The notes beneath the pieces were generated by a model. The model had not been told where the DNA came from. It did not search any database and was given only the letters and a program-made list of their open reading frames with translations. DNA of 64,000 nt from Posidonia oceanica. Taxonomy: Eukaryota; Streptophyta; Magnoliopsida; Alismatales; Posidoniaceae. Of this stretch, positions 23,701 through 36,200 are shown one piece after another (the stretch's first letter is position 1; every line of letters starts with the position of its first letter). The translations under genes were made by a program, and so were the position numbers. The stretch lies in assembly GCA_037176725.1 (NCBI GenBank), contig JAZBRS010000029.1:121987001-122051000 (forward strand), in the 5' to 3' direction.

Positions 23701-25435
23701 CTGAAGACTTAGAGCACTGGCAGCTGTACTTTGATGACGCTGTCAACAAGAAGGGTCGAGGCATAGGCGCGGTGCTGACCACGCCACAGGGGCAGATGAT
23801 CCCCTTTGCAAGGAAGCTGACCTTCAAATGCACTAATAATGAAGCAGAATATGAAACATGCATTCTAGGATTGAAGGTCGCGCTCGAGCGTGAGGCGCAG
23901 AAGCTGCATGTGCACGGCGATGCCATGCTGGTGATTTCCTAAGTGAATGGCGATTGGAGAACAAAGGATCCAAAGTTAGTGCCATATCACGAACACCTGC
24001 TAAAGCTGATAGAACAGTTTGCAAGCATCTGCTTCTCGTATATGAACAGAGCAAGGAATGCATATGCAGATGCTTTGGCAACCTTGGCATCCTGGCTCAA
24101 TATACTTGAGGACCCAGCAGTGGATGTATCAGTTACATGCATGGAGCAGCCTACGCACTGCATGAGCGTAGAGGAGGCAGATTCAGCAGAAGAGCAGCCT
24201 TGGTATTGTGACATCAAAGCTTTCCTGGAATCTGGCAGCCACCCGCCGGCACCTCAACAGCAGATAGAAGAACTTTGGCGCGTCTAGCGTTGAAGTACGT
24301 GTTAGGGGCAGGGCAGTTATACAGAAGGTCATACAGTTAGATGCTCCTGCGCTGCTTGAGCAATCTAGAGGCCGACACGCTTATGCTCCAGGTTCATGCA
24401 GGGACTTGTGGTCCGCATATGAATGGTGTACTGCTGGCCAAGAAAATAATGTTGCAAGGCTACTTCTAGTCAACCATGGAGGCAGACTGCTGCCTGTTTA
24501 TGCGTAGATGCCACAACTGCCAGATCCATGATAACCTTATGCACGCACCCCTGCAGGAATTGCATAGCATGTCCTCGCCATGGCCCTTCTCTACCTGGGG
24601 GATGGATGTCATCGGTGCGATACACCCAGCTGCATCGAACAGTCATTGCTTCATCCTAGTAGCGATAGATTATTTCACTAAGTGGGTGGAAGCAGCCTCC
24701 TACAAGACGGTCACTACTGCAGTGACAGAGAGATTTATCAGAAACAACATTGTCACCTGATATGGGGTCCCGCATGCAATCATCTCTGACAACGGCTCAA
24801 ACTTTATTGCAAAAAGGATCGAAGAATACCTGTAGAAGCATCAGATCAAGCACCATAGATCCTTGCCATATCGACCGCAGATGAATGGAGCAGTGGAGTC
24901 TGTCAACAAAAACATTGTAAAGATAATGAAGAAGATGGTAGAAACCCACAAAGACTGGCATGAGAAGCTCCTATACGCGCTCTGGGCGTACAGAACCTCT
25001 ATGCGGACCTCAACAGGAGCTACCCCGTACTCGCTAGTGTATGGCATGGAGGCAGTGCTGCCTGTCGAAGTGGAGATCCCTTCACTGCGGATCCTGCGAG
25101 AAGTAGAGCTGGAAGAAGCAGAATGGGTCGAGGACCGCTGCGCCTAGCTCAACCTAATTGACGAGCGCAGATTGCAAGCAATGCACAATGCTCGCTGCTA
25201 CCAGAAGCGGATGGCAAGAGCATACCTGAAGAAGGTGCTGCCCAGGAGCTTTCAGCCAGGAGACCTTGTCTTGCGAGCCATCCACCTGCCAAACGGTCGA
25301 GGCAAATCCCGACCCAACTGGCGTGGCCCCTTTGTGGTCAAGCAGGCATTCTCAGGCGGCACAGCAGTTCTTGAGGACATGGATCAGACTGGGCAGTCAG
25401 AGCCGGTCAAGGCATGCTATCTCAAGAAGTACTAT
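20722..25435 (+). pseudogene. pol: E2 pol: RT, two RNase H domains and integrase, decayed
   Basis: After a spacer, RT runs from about 21987 to 23054, with YVDDMIAK as catalytic motif. MPFEL replaces the MPFGL of E1. A TGA at 23052 is followed by stops or frame changes near 23155. RNase H and the archaeal-type RNase H lie at 23235-23942 (YFDDAVNKKG where E1 has YFDGAVNKKG), ended by a TAA that is CAA in E1. After a frame change near 24250 the integrase shows a CHNC zinc motif, WGMDVIGAI, ISDNGSNF and MNGAVESVNK. Several TAG and TGA codons replace CAG, CAA, CGA or TGG. The reading continues across the reverse solo LTR: TAC TAT, then CAA TAG at 31612-31617. Confidence 0.93.
21460..21830 (+). repeat. 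E2 in-frame EQHA repeat in the spacer before RT
   Basis: The spacer codes for about a dozen imperfect repeats of the type VEQHAPVV, from DNA units such as GTAGAGCAACATGCACCAG. The same spacer in E1 (about 45455-45640) is shorter and lacks the EQHA pattern. The repeat is Gln/Ala/His-rich and probably disordered. It lies in an open frame from 20823 to 21920. Confidence 0.75.
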
Positions 25436-28400
25436 TGTAGTAATCTCGGTGTTCAGATCGTCCATGCACACTGCCAAAAGCTCGCGTGCACCGATCAGAA
25501 TCAGGTTCACTATTAGCAGCTGTGTCCGAGAAGGAAGACTTGACTTGGAAACACTTAAACAAGGGAAAAATGGAAAGAAAAGAAGAAGATAAGACAATTC
25601 AGAGTCGCCATCGTGTCTATTATCGAGAGACAAGGAAAATCAGGGAAATGCGTGAATAATCGCGCAAAACCAAGCAAAAGATGCAATGCAAAGCAATGCA
25701 AGAGAAAAGAGATGCAAATGAATGCAAATGATATGACTCATGCCTAGGATAAAAGCAATATGGTCATTGTGGGCCAAAAGACTGGGCAAGGACTCCTGTT
25801 ACGTGCAGGGAAGGTGTTAGGCACCCTCGACACGCCCGAGAATCCGTCTTTCTAGGCTTACGCTCGCATACGTAGGGAAATGTAGACTTTGAGTGCCTAA
25901 GTGCCATGAATGCCTAATTAGATGCTCATAGGTGTGCTCTAAGTGATAGAATGCGATGCAAGGAATTAAACGTGCAATCTAAGCGCTCAGCAACGCTGTC
26001 TATGTTCCGAACAGGGCGAACCCTAGTTCGTGAGAACTCCAGGCAGTAAGCATCACTACCCTATATGCAAATGCAAGCGATAAAACAAAATAGTAGTAAA
26101 ACCAGGCAATGCAAGCGACATGCAAGAGAAAACAACGTAAAACACGCAAAACAGTGCGAGAAACGGAAGTCGGCATGTGAAACGGTGCAAAAAAAATTAG
26201 ACACGCAAAAAGGTGCGAGAAACAAAATGAACACGCAAAACGGTGCGAGAAACGAAGCAAGCATGCAAAATGGTGCGAAAAACAAAGCATGCATGCAAAA
26301 CGGTGCAAGAAACAAAGCAAGCATGCGAAATGGTGCGAAAAACAGAGCAGGCATGCAAAACAGTGCAAGAAACAAGATCGGCACGTAAAACGGTGCGAGA
26401 AAACAAAACAGGCACGTAAAACGGTGCAAAAACAAAGTAGGCACGCAAAACGGTGCAAGAAACAAAGCAGGCAAGTGAAACGGTGTGAAAACAAAGCAGG
26501 CACGCAAATCGGTGCAAGAAACAAAGCAGGCACGTGAAACGGTGTGAAAACAAAGCAGGCACGTAAAACGGTGCAAGAAACAAAGCAGACACGCGAAACG
26601 ATGCGAAAAACAGAGCAAGCATGCAAAACAGTGCAAGAAACAAGATCGGCACGCAAAACAGTACAAGAAACAAAGCATGTACGCAAAACGGTGCGAAAAC
26701 AAAGCAGGCAAGTAAAATAGTGCAAGAAACAAAGCTTGCACGCAAAACGGTGCAAGAAACAAGATCGGCATACAAAACGGTGCAAGAAACAAAGCAGGCA
26801 CGCAAAACGGTGCCAAAGCAAGCGAAATAAACCATTGATAAAGCCATGCAAATGTAGATGCAAAGGGGAAGAGCAAGAGAAGCAAGGAGAGGCAAACAGC
26901 ATAAGTGTAAGGACAAACGCTGCTTAAAGACCACGCAATGTAGGTGTGAAGACCTACAAGGGAGAAAGGAGGCAAGTGGAGGGATCACCACTATTCTGTG
27001 ACTGTTTCCCACCAAAGTGTCCCACGATGTGTCTCGCACGCCGCTAAAAGCTCGCAGTGCAATCGGATCGTGGAAAAGGGGGAAGAAAGTCGCAATCAGT
27101 AGTGAATCCAGGGAAAACTCAACCCAAAACACTGAAAGTACGCGAAAAGGGGAGATAGAGTTGAGAAGGAAGAAGAGGAGGTTCTAATTTACATGCTCGA
27201 GAAAACACGAGGCGAAAACAATGCATGCAATGCAAATGATGTGCAAAAGATGCTGTGCAGGAGTTCAGGAGGACTTACCTTGGAGATCTGAAGCCTGATC
27301 TGAGAAGTGCTTGGTCTGCATTGAAGTGCTCTCCACCGAGGTTGTCCAGGTAGCTTGGTTGCAAAGATCCGGCGGTCCGATCAGAAGATATCCAGGCTTC
27401 AAAGCAGAAGGCTCAGAACAAAGGAGAAGAAGGAATCTAAGTGTAAAAGAGGTCCTAGGGGTGTGCAAAACAGGTCTTCCCACATATATGGGAGCTAGGA
27501 GTGCTTAAGTGTGTGCAGAGATGCTAAATGTAGTGATGCATGGGTGCAATGCATGCAAAAATGCAAAAAAGGACCTATATGTAGTGTTTTAGAAAAGTTA
27601 AGGACCTATATGCAAGTTTTTGAAAAAGTTGAGGACCTAAATGCAAAGATTTTGAAAAGTTAAGGGCTTATATGCAAAGTTTTTGAAAAGTTAAGGGCCT
27701 ATATGCAATTAAAATAAAATGCAAGGTCTGAAATGCAATTTAATAAGGTAAAACATGCATTTAAATGAGTTTTGTAAACATGTAGAGGACCTATGTGCAA
27801 TTTTAAAACATGCAGGGGTTAAAATGCAATTTTATAAGGTAAAACATGCTTTTAAATGGGTTCTGTAAACATGTAGAGGACCTATGTGTAATTTTGAAAC
27901 ATGTAGGGGCTAAAATGCAATTTTATAAGGTAAAATGCAAAAAAAAAAAGATGCTGTGCATGCAAATGAAGGACCTGAATGCAAAAATCAAAAAAGATGG
28001 GATAAAAATGCAATGCAGTAAGGAAAAGATGGAAAATAAATTATTTAACAACAGATCAGAGGACTAAATGGCAAATAAATAAAGATCAGGACTAAAATGC
28101 AATTTAATAAGGAAAAAACAGAAGATTAAATGAGATTTATCAACCACAGGACTAAAATGCAAAAATAAAAAGTTACTGGACTAGAAAATAAAGAATAGAA
28201 ACTATATTTGAACTACAGCAGGACCATTATGTAAATAAAATAAATAACAGGACTGGAAATTAAATGACAGAAACTTAAATTGAACTGGAGTTGGACTACC
28301 ATGCAAATAAAATAAAAGCTGGACTGGAACTAAAGAAAAAACTAAAAACTATAATAGCAGAGGACCTATAAGTAATAAAAAAATATGCTGGACTTAAACT

Positions 28401-31400
28401 AAAAGAAAACTAAAGAAATATACAGTAGTTGGATTAACATGCAAATAAATAGAACTTTAAGTTTTTCATGCAATTTCATATGATTTTGATTCAGATTTAA
28501 ATGATTCTTAAACGATGGCAGGACTGAGAAGCAAATAACAAAGACAGTAAGGCAAGAATGCAATTTTTTGGCAAAATAAGCATAGTAAGCAAAAATAAAT
28601 GCACAGTAAGAGGAAGGAAACGAGGCCACTGTAGCAGAGCGCTACCAGTGGCCAGAGGAAGCGAATAAGGACTGTTGGTGAGGCGCTGAACGGCTGAGGA
28701 CCTTCGCCGGAGCAGCACGGAGGCCGGAGCGACGTCAGCGGGCCATGATGCGGCGTGAAGCGGATCGGAGAGAGCGGCGGAGGTCTGCAGGGTAGGAGGG
28801 AGCAGACCAGACGACTGGAGCGACGCTGGAGGATTCTGGAAGCAGGGCTGCACTCCAGGAGGCTTCGCGGAGCTCAGACGAAGGTCGGCGGGGCTTTCCG
28901 CAAACCAGAGCGACGAGGCGAGCTCTGAGCTCGCCGGAGAAGACGGGTCAGCGGCGGTGCTGACCCGGCGCGAGAAGGAACGAAACCCCATTCCGAGGGG
29001 TGGAAAAGCGGGAGAAGGAAGAAACTAGATTACTAGAGAAGAGAAGTACCTGGTTTGCAGTCCGGAGTGTCCCCCCGACGTGGGTGGCTTCTGCAGAGAC
29101 CAGTGAAGGTTGTCAGGCTGCTGGAAGCGTCGCCGATGGCTTGCGGGCGTCTAGAATTACTCCGTGGAGTCCTCTAGAGCTCGCTGGATGGCTGGAAGGA
29201 AGTTCTGAAGACCGACGGAAGGATTTGCACTTTTGGGTGCACAAGGGGCAGCCGGAGGTGGGGAGAAGTGTCTACTGCTCTCTGGTTCAAGTGGAGGTTG
29301 CTGGTGGACTTCTGGAACCTCAGTGAGTGTGTAGGAAGGGTTTAGGTTAGGTCTGGAGGCTTGTGGATGGAGTTTGCAATTGGGTGGATTTTCTAGCAGA
29401 AAAGAGGCTAACTGTTTGTAGTGGAGGGTTGGTATTGTGGTGAGAGTGAAGGCTAATGGTCAAGTGGGTTAGAAAGGTAGTGTTTCAGGGGGTTAGGTGC
29501 TGGAATTTGGGATGATTAGGTGGACTGTGTGGCTGGGAATTTCAGAGGAGGTGGTGTTGGGTTGCTGTGAAGGTTTCAGTTGGTTGGGGGTGATTTCAGG
29601 GATGAATTGGCCGTGGAATGGAGGGGAAGGGATTGCTGGAAGATGGTGGAGTTTTGGGGGATGAACTTGGAGTGGATTGGAGGGCAGTGAAGGCTCTGGA
29701 TTAGTGGAAAAGAAGAGGAGGAAGAGCTCTAATTTTTGCAAAGGAAGGGGAGTGGAATTGCAGGTGGCTCTCGCTCTCAGGACGCTCTCTCTCAGGGTGA
29801 CGAAAAAAGTGGGGAAGGAGGAAGAATGCTGAGGCTTTAACAGGGGCTCGATGGAGGAGATGAGCGCATTGTGGATTTGAATTCCATCGGCACGAGCACT
29901 GCAGCTGAGATGAGAGGTGGCCGGCGAGGAGACGGGCAGTAAATGCCTCTGGAGAAGCCGCTGAGAGAAGAGAGAGAGGAGGCGAGCTGGAGGTGATCTG
30001 ATGGAGAGGGAAGAAATTGAATTTCAAATGGGGAGGGAGTGCTGTTGGAGGCCGCGGGAAGAAACAGAAGAAGAAGAAGGAAGAAGAAAGGAAGAAGGGT
30101 GGAAGAGGAGGAGGAAGGCAGTGGGCAGGGCCTTGCAGAGGAAAAGAAAGAGAAAAAAGAAAGGAGAGAAAGGAGGAGAGGGGTCAGGTTGGCCGGACCA
30201 AAGGAAAAATGGAAAAGAAAAGAAAAAATAAGGAAGAGAGAGGAAGAAAGAAATGAAGAAAGGTAAGGAAGAAAAAGGAAGAAAAATTGAAATAAAATAG
30301 AAAGAAGATTTGAAAATATTCTTGAAGTAATTGTTTTTAAGTTAAGATTTTTAATTAGGTTTTTTAGAAGATTGTTTTTTAATTAGTTAAGGTTAAGAGG
30401 AGTTTTAGTTTTTGATTTTAGTTTTTGGAATTTTTCTTAAGCTTTCTTTAATTTGTTTTTTGATTTTGTTTTAAATGTTTGTTAAGTTTTTTAATTGTTT
30501 TTTTAGTTAGGTTTCTCTTGTTAAGTTTTTTCCTTTTTTTCTTTTTAATTAAGTTTTTAAATTGTTTAAAGTTTTCTAATTGTTTCTTTTAGATTTGTTA
30601 AGTGTTTTTTTTTAATTACTTGTCTAAATATTTTTAATTGTTTTCTTCTTTTTTAGGATTTGTTTTTTATTATTATTTTTAATAGGGTTTTTAGTTTTGG
30701 TTTGTTTTGATTATATTTTGGTTTTGTTTGATTTTAATAGCATTTTCTTTTTATTTGTTTTGTATTTTTTAGATTGTATTCTTAGTTTCCTTCTTTAGTT
30801 GGATTTAGTTAGGTTTTTGTTTTTAGTTGTTTGTTTAAGTTTTTAATTACTTCTTTTTAGGATTTTGATTTGTTTTTCTTTTGTTTTCCTTTTTTAATTA
30901 GAGTTTCAAAGGTTTGCAAAGGTTTAGTGGAAGGAAGGAAAAGAAAAAGAAAGGGAAAAAGAAAAGGAAGAAATGGAGAAAGAAAGAAGAAAGAGAGGAG
31001 AGGGAGGAAAATAAATATTGGAAAATCAAGAGATAAGCTAAAAATAAAATAAAAATACAAATAAAATACAGAAGAGAGAGATGCACAAGGTAGGCCCACT
31101 GCCAGGCAAGGAAAGGAGAGAGAAGGGAGTGAAAAGAAGGAGAATAAGAGGGAGGAGAGAGAAAAGAATAATTTAGGAGAGAGAAAAGGATAATTTGGAG
31201 AAATGAAGGGGTTAGAGGTTTGGAAAAGAGGTGAAATCTGGTGAGTGTGTGGCCTAGCGTCTCTAGTATTGGACCTAGGGTTTGGAGTTGGATTTTGGAA
31301 GGTTTTGGAAGGGTTTTGAGGTGTAGAAAAATGGTAGTTTTACCTAGGTTTTCTAGGGTTTTTCAGAGTGGTTTTGGTTTGAAATTTTAAGGGCTTTTTG

Positions 31401-31606
31401 GTGGGTTTTCTAAGTTAGGAAGGGTGAGTTTTCCTATGGTTTTTCGGTAGTTTTTGGGTTCGGGAAATGGGTGTGATTCTAGGTTAGGTTTGGGCTTGAT
31501 TTGAAGAGAAAGATGAAGAGAAAGGTGTAGGTTTGGACCTAGATTTGGGTTTAGAAGACACCAAAAGATTTCCATTGATTCAGCCTGTCAAAATGGGATG
31601 TCAACA
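25436..31606 (-). mobile_element. Solo LTR, family B, reverse, 6171 bp
   Basis: On the minus strand it begins TGTTGACATCCCATTTTGAC (at 31606) and ends GAGATTACTACA (at 25436). A perfect 5-bp target duplication, ACTAT, flanks it at 25431-25435 and 31607-31611. It sits two codons before the E2 pol stop codon. Minus-strand landmarks match the forward copy: T-rich on the plus strand at 30300-30900, donor-like sites at 29049 and 27278, the GCACCGTTTTG repeat at about 26150-26830, and TGGCGACTCTG as its complement at 25600-25610. Reverse-strand frames of about 300 codons at 26000-27132 are translated repeats, not genes. Confidence 0.94.
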
Positions 31607-31611
31607 ACTAT

Positions 31612-33124
31612 CAATAGACCGGCCCCTGCCCTGCAAAGCGTTTTCTTCCATCTCATCCTTGCACATTCTTCCTGCATTCCTATCTTGTCCCCTGCATCCC
31701 CGCACTCTGCATATATCTTTGCATTTCCATCTCTTTCAGCATATCTCAAGCAAAAACCAAAAAAAACCTGCAAAAATCATGCATTGCATTTGGCCCGATG
31801 ATGAAATCGGACGTGCTGCCTGATATGGAAGGAGTCTACCCTGCCTCACCTGACACTACTTAGGCGTCTTAGCTAGTGAGGGAGCCACCTTTCAAGTGAG
31901 AACAGGCGAAATAGCCAAACCCCTTAGGACTTGCACCTCCCGAGGGAGATAAAATGCTAGGGCATGAGCAAGTGTGAGCCATAAAAGAATATGTCTGAGC
32001 ATGGGCATAAAAGAAAAAGCAAACAGAAGGCGAAGGCAGAAGCAGGCCCCAGAGATAGAGGCGTGTAGCATAACCCTGTCCCTCCGAACTACTTCAGAGA
32101 TGGTCCATCACTTAGCACTTGAGAGCCCCAAATCCACTTCAAAACCCCAGCACCCATTACCTCTAAGCCTGGGATAGCAGAAGCTTGCAAAAAAAAAAGA
32201 GAGAAAAGAACAAAGAAGAAAACAAAAAGCAAAGCAAAAAAGAGGAAAAAAAGCAAGCAATAAGAAGCAAGAAAAGAAAGGAGCAAAGATAAAAGGCAAC
32301 TCCAAAAAAAAAAAGAAAAAAGCAAGCAACGCAATCCCATCCCTTACCTGTCTTAAAGATGAGCAAAATTTGCACCGGGGGAATCCACAAACCCTGCAAA
32401 GCCTTTAAACCTAACAAGGCCTAGCAAACAGCTCCCCAACTTCAACCAGGTGCCCATTGCCTCCAAGTTAGGGATAGGGGAAACCTACATGCCTATGAGG
32501 GAGCAAAATGATGCAAAAGAGTAGGTGTAGGTTTTTGGGAATTTGGTCTGGAGCCTGTCCTCACGACCCACCACCCCCGCACTGCAAATAACCCTTTTCC
32601 TGAGCACCACCAGCAAGTTAAGAGTTTGAGTAGAGTCCAGCGAGTCAGGGACCCCTCTCTTCCTTTGCAGCAGGCGCTAAGCACTCCATATGCTGAGGGC
32701 TAAAGCATATAAGCAAAAATCATGCATACATTTACAGCATAAACCATGCGCATACCTCCACATACCAAGCATAAACCATGCATGCATGCATAGCATAAGT
32801 CATTCTTTTCCTTCTATCTTCCTGCTCTGCAAAACTTGGCCCGGCATTGAGATAGTACTTCTATCAAGCATGCACCGACCCTCTTCAAGCTGCACTGGTC
32901 CAGAGCTCCGACCAACCACTTGCCCTAGCAGAGCTGCCTTAGTCTGAATGTGTTTAATATCTCACACTGAATGCTAACTGTTAAACATGCTAAAACTGCC
33001 AGCTTTGAATCCTGCATCTTTACCGGCCAAGTATTGTATGTTTATGCCTAATCTGATGAACTACAACTCTGATTACAAGTACCTGAGTTTCTGCACCAGC
33101 AGCCTGCACTTACACTCCTGCGCG
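31612..33124 (+). other. E2 end of pol and spacer before DUF7745-like ORF
   Basis: CAA TAG (31612-31617) completes pol. The conserved block (GTGAGGGAGCCACC near 31875) and an A-rich purine tract (about 32188-32330) appear in the same order as in E0 and E1. No gene seen. TTTCTGCACCAG lies about 35 bases before the ORF start. Confidence 0.75.
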
Positions 33125-33291
33125 ATGGGATATCCAACTCTGGTCACTCCCATGCACTGCTCAGATGCCCTGCGAGAGTGGGTCGGCAAACTCACTAAAG
33201 CCGATTGCGAGAGGTTGCGCACCTGGGGTATCCCTTCCAAGCTTCTAAAGGCAGCAGACGTCGAAGTGAGCCAGCATCTCTTGTGCGCTGC
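33125..33291 (+). pseudogene. E2 DUF7745-like ORF, N-terminal fragment cut by E1
   Basis: Starts ATG GGA TAT CCA (MGYPTLVTP) and continues through KLLKAADVEVSQHLLCAA, collinear with residues 1-55 of the E0 and E1 proteins. It is cut by the E1 LTR at 33292. The rest should resume right of the window after E1. The last five bases, GCTGC (33287-33291), are the predicted target duplication of E1. Confidence 0.9.
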
Positions 33292-36200
33292 TGTTGACAC
33301 CCCATCTTGGCAGGCTTGGACCATTTGGAGCCCTCCTAGTAATTGCTGGACTCAAACCCAAACCAAACCAAACCCTAACCCTCCTTTTCACCCTTCAAAA
33401 CCAAGCAAACTTGACCTAAGCCTTTACCCTTCTTCCCAAGCTCAAAACCTGACCAAAATCCATAGGAAAACCCACCAATACCCACTTAGCAAACCTGCCT
33501 GAACACTTAGAAAATCTCAAACCTAGACCGTTCCCAAAAACCCTAGAAAACCTAGGTGAAACTACCCTTTTTCTACACCTTGAAACCCCTCTAAAACCTT
33601 CTTAGAATCAAACCAAAACTTCAGAACCAACACCTAAAATCCTAGACTGCCCACTCACCAATTTTCATCCCATTCCAAGACCTTTAAGACCTCCATTCGC
33701 TCAAATTATCCTTTTCTCTCTCCAGGATTATCATTTTCTCTCTCCTCTCTCTCTCCTGTTTATCATCTCTCTTTTCATCCCCTTCTTACCCTTTCTCTGG
33801 TCTAGCTGTGGGCCCCCTCTGTGCTTCTGTCCTTCCTCTATCTTATCCCTATTTTTACTTTATTTTTAGCATTTTTTCTGAATTTTAGAAATCATTTTCC
33901 TCCAACCTATCTCTTTTCCTTTTATCTCCCTCTTTTTTCCATTTCTTTCCTCCTTCCTTTTTCCTTTCTCTCTTTTGCAAAAATCCATAAAAACCCCTAA
34001 AAATCTGTAAAACCCCAAAACATAACAGAAACAAATCAGAACCCTAAGAAAAACAATTAAAAAACATTAAACAAGCAATTAAAAACCTAAACTTAACTAA
34101 ATCAAGCTAAAAGGAAAACCAAGCATGTAAGCTAAAAAATGCAAAACAAATCAAAAGAAAACACTGAAAAATCAAGAAAAGAACTAAAATGAAATCAAAA
34201 CCCACCGAAAGTAAAAACCCCATCAGAAGAATTAAAAAACAAACCCTAAAAAGAAGAATTAAAAATCAAACACTAAAACAAGTAATTAAAGAAGCAAAAG
34301 ACTTAACCTAATAAACATAAGAAGAACAACATAAAAACTTAATTAAAAAAAAAAGGGAAAAGAAAAACACATTTGAAAGACTTAAAAACACCCCATCAAA
34401 CCAGAAAAATCTAACTAAAAACTTCAAGAAAAATCAACAAATAAAAATCAAAGCATAATTTAAAAGACTTAAGAAAGAAAAAACCCTAAGAAGGCTAAAA
34501 CTTAAAAACCTAAAAACAACCCTGGTTAATACGAAAATAAATCCTAAAAAACCCTAATCAATATCCTAAGTGCCCAACAAGGGAAACACAATTTTTAAAA
34601 CAATTTAAAAAAGGTTTAACAAACATTTAATTAAGTGAAAACTAATTAAAAACAAAACCAAAACCTTAAAACCCTAATCAAGCCCAAAACACACTAATCA
34701 ACCCAAAATGGCCATTAAAAAAATTAATTAAAACCCTAATTCACATCACAACCTTTCTAGTATTTTTATTTATTTTTAGTTCCTTTTTACTAATTTTATT
34801 TCCCCATTCTACCCTCTCTTCTTTCTTACTTCTCTTTTTCTTTCTTTCCTTTCCTTACTGGGCCCAATCCAGCCCGTTTTCCTTTTTTTTCTTTTTTTTC
34901 TTTTTCCTTCGGCCCACAGTTCGACCTCCTTCTTCCTTCTTCTTCCTCAACCTTCTGTGTTTTCCACCGGTTTTTCCTCCCGCGAGCTTGCTGCGACAGT
35001 CTTCCCTCCTCCATTTGAAATTTGAGCCTCCGTCCAATCACCCAGCAGCTCGCCGCTTCTCCTCTATCTCAGCACCGTTCCCAAGAGGCATTGAATGCCG
35101 GTCGCCTCGCCATCCCTTCCGCTGCAGTGCCGCCGGTGGAGTTCAAAAATCAGCAGCGCGCCAGCAGCCGGTCTCCCCCCATATAAGCTTCCATTCATTC
35201 CTTCAGAGCATCTTCTTCAGTTGGCAATCAGTGTGAGCAATCGGTGAGAGACCAGCAGTTAGAGCCCAATTCCAGAAGCAATCCCATCCATTTCTTCCAC
35301 CTGAGCGACCTCCCTCTTCTTGGCTACCTCCTCCAATTTCCAGAAGAAAGAGTGGCCAGAGAGAGTGGTCTGAGTGTCCCCCTCTGCATCCCGGAGAGAG
35401 CCTCCAATTCTCCAGCCTCTCTTCAGCAATTCCCTCCCCTTCCTCTGCTAAAATCCGCAGCAAACCTCCCTCTTCCCATTCCAGCAATCCGACACCACTG
35501 TGAGCCTTCAAACTTCTCCCAGTTGTCCCCCCAATCTCACCCAACAACCAGTCACCTGCTTCCACCATCCCACTGCCTTTCCACCACCTAAAACCGTCCT
35601 GAAACTCCACCTAATCACCACTGCAACCCAACACTCCTCCTTCAGCAATTCCCTCCACTTCAGCCTACAGCCTTCTCCCAAAATCCACCCAAACAATCCC
35701 TGAACCACCACCTTTCCAGAGCCTCCGACCTCAAACCCAACCATCCACCACAGCTTCCGAACTCCACAACAAACACCTAAGCCTCCTTCTGACCAGAAAC
35801 CGACCCAACCTGTAAACTCCCTCCACACTCTCCAGAGCCTAACCTGATCATCCAGCATCACTCTCCGGACCTCCAGCTACCTCCCGGAAGGCTCCACAAG
35901 ATCCGACGAGCAGCAACACCCTCCCCCCACCTCCAGTCACTTTGCTGAACCCAAAAAGTGCTGAATCACTGCCCGAGCTTCGAAGCTCGCATCCGGACGT
36001 CTGGGAAGCACCAGAAGCTCGCTCTGAGCCAGCCCCAACCTCCGCGAGCGCCCAACAGTCGCCGCTGCAACCAGACAGCCATCGCCGGCCAGCTCCGACA
36101 CTGCCGAGGTCGGGAGCGCGCTCCGGACACAACGACAGGTAATCACTAATCTCCCCCGCTCTCTCTCTTCCCCTTGATGCTTTTCCGCCGACCAGAACCA

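Noticed and set aside
26000..27132. Reverse-strand frames of about 300 codons
   Set aside because: The same LTR repeat in the reverse solo LTR; several overlapping frames are open at once, typical of low-complexity repeats.
33365..33385. Telomere-like CCCTAA motifs near LTR starts (also about 6925 and 55465)
   Set aside because: Only one or two units within an A/C-rich LTR stretch shared by all family A LTRs; not an interstitial telomere array.
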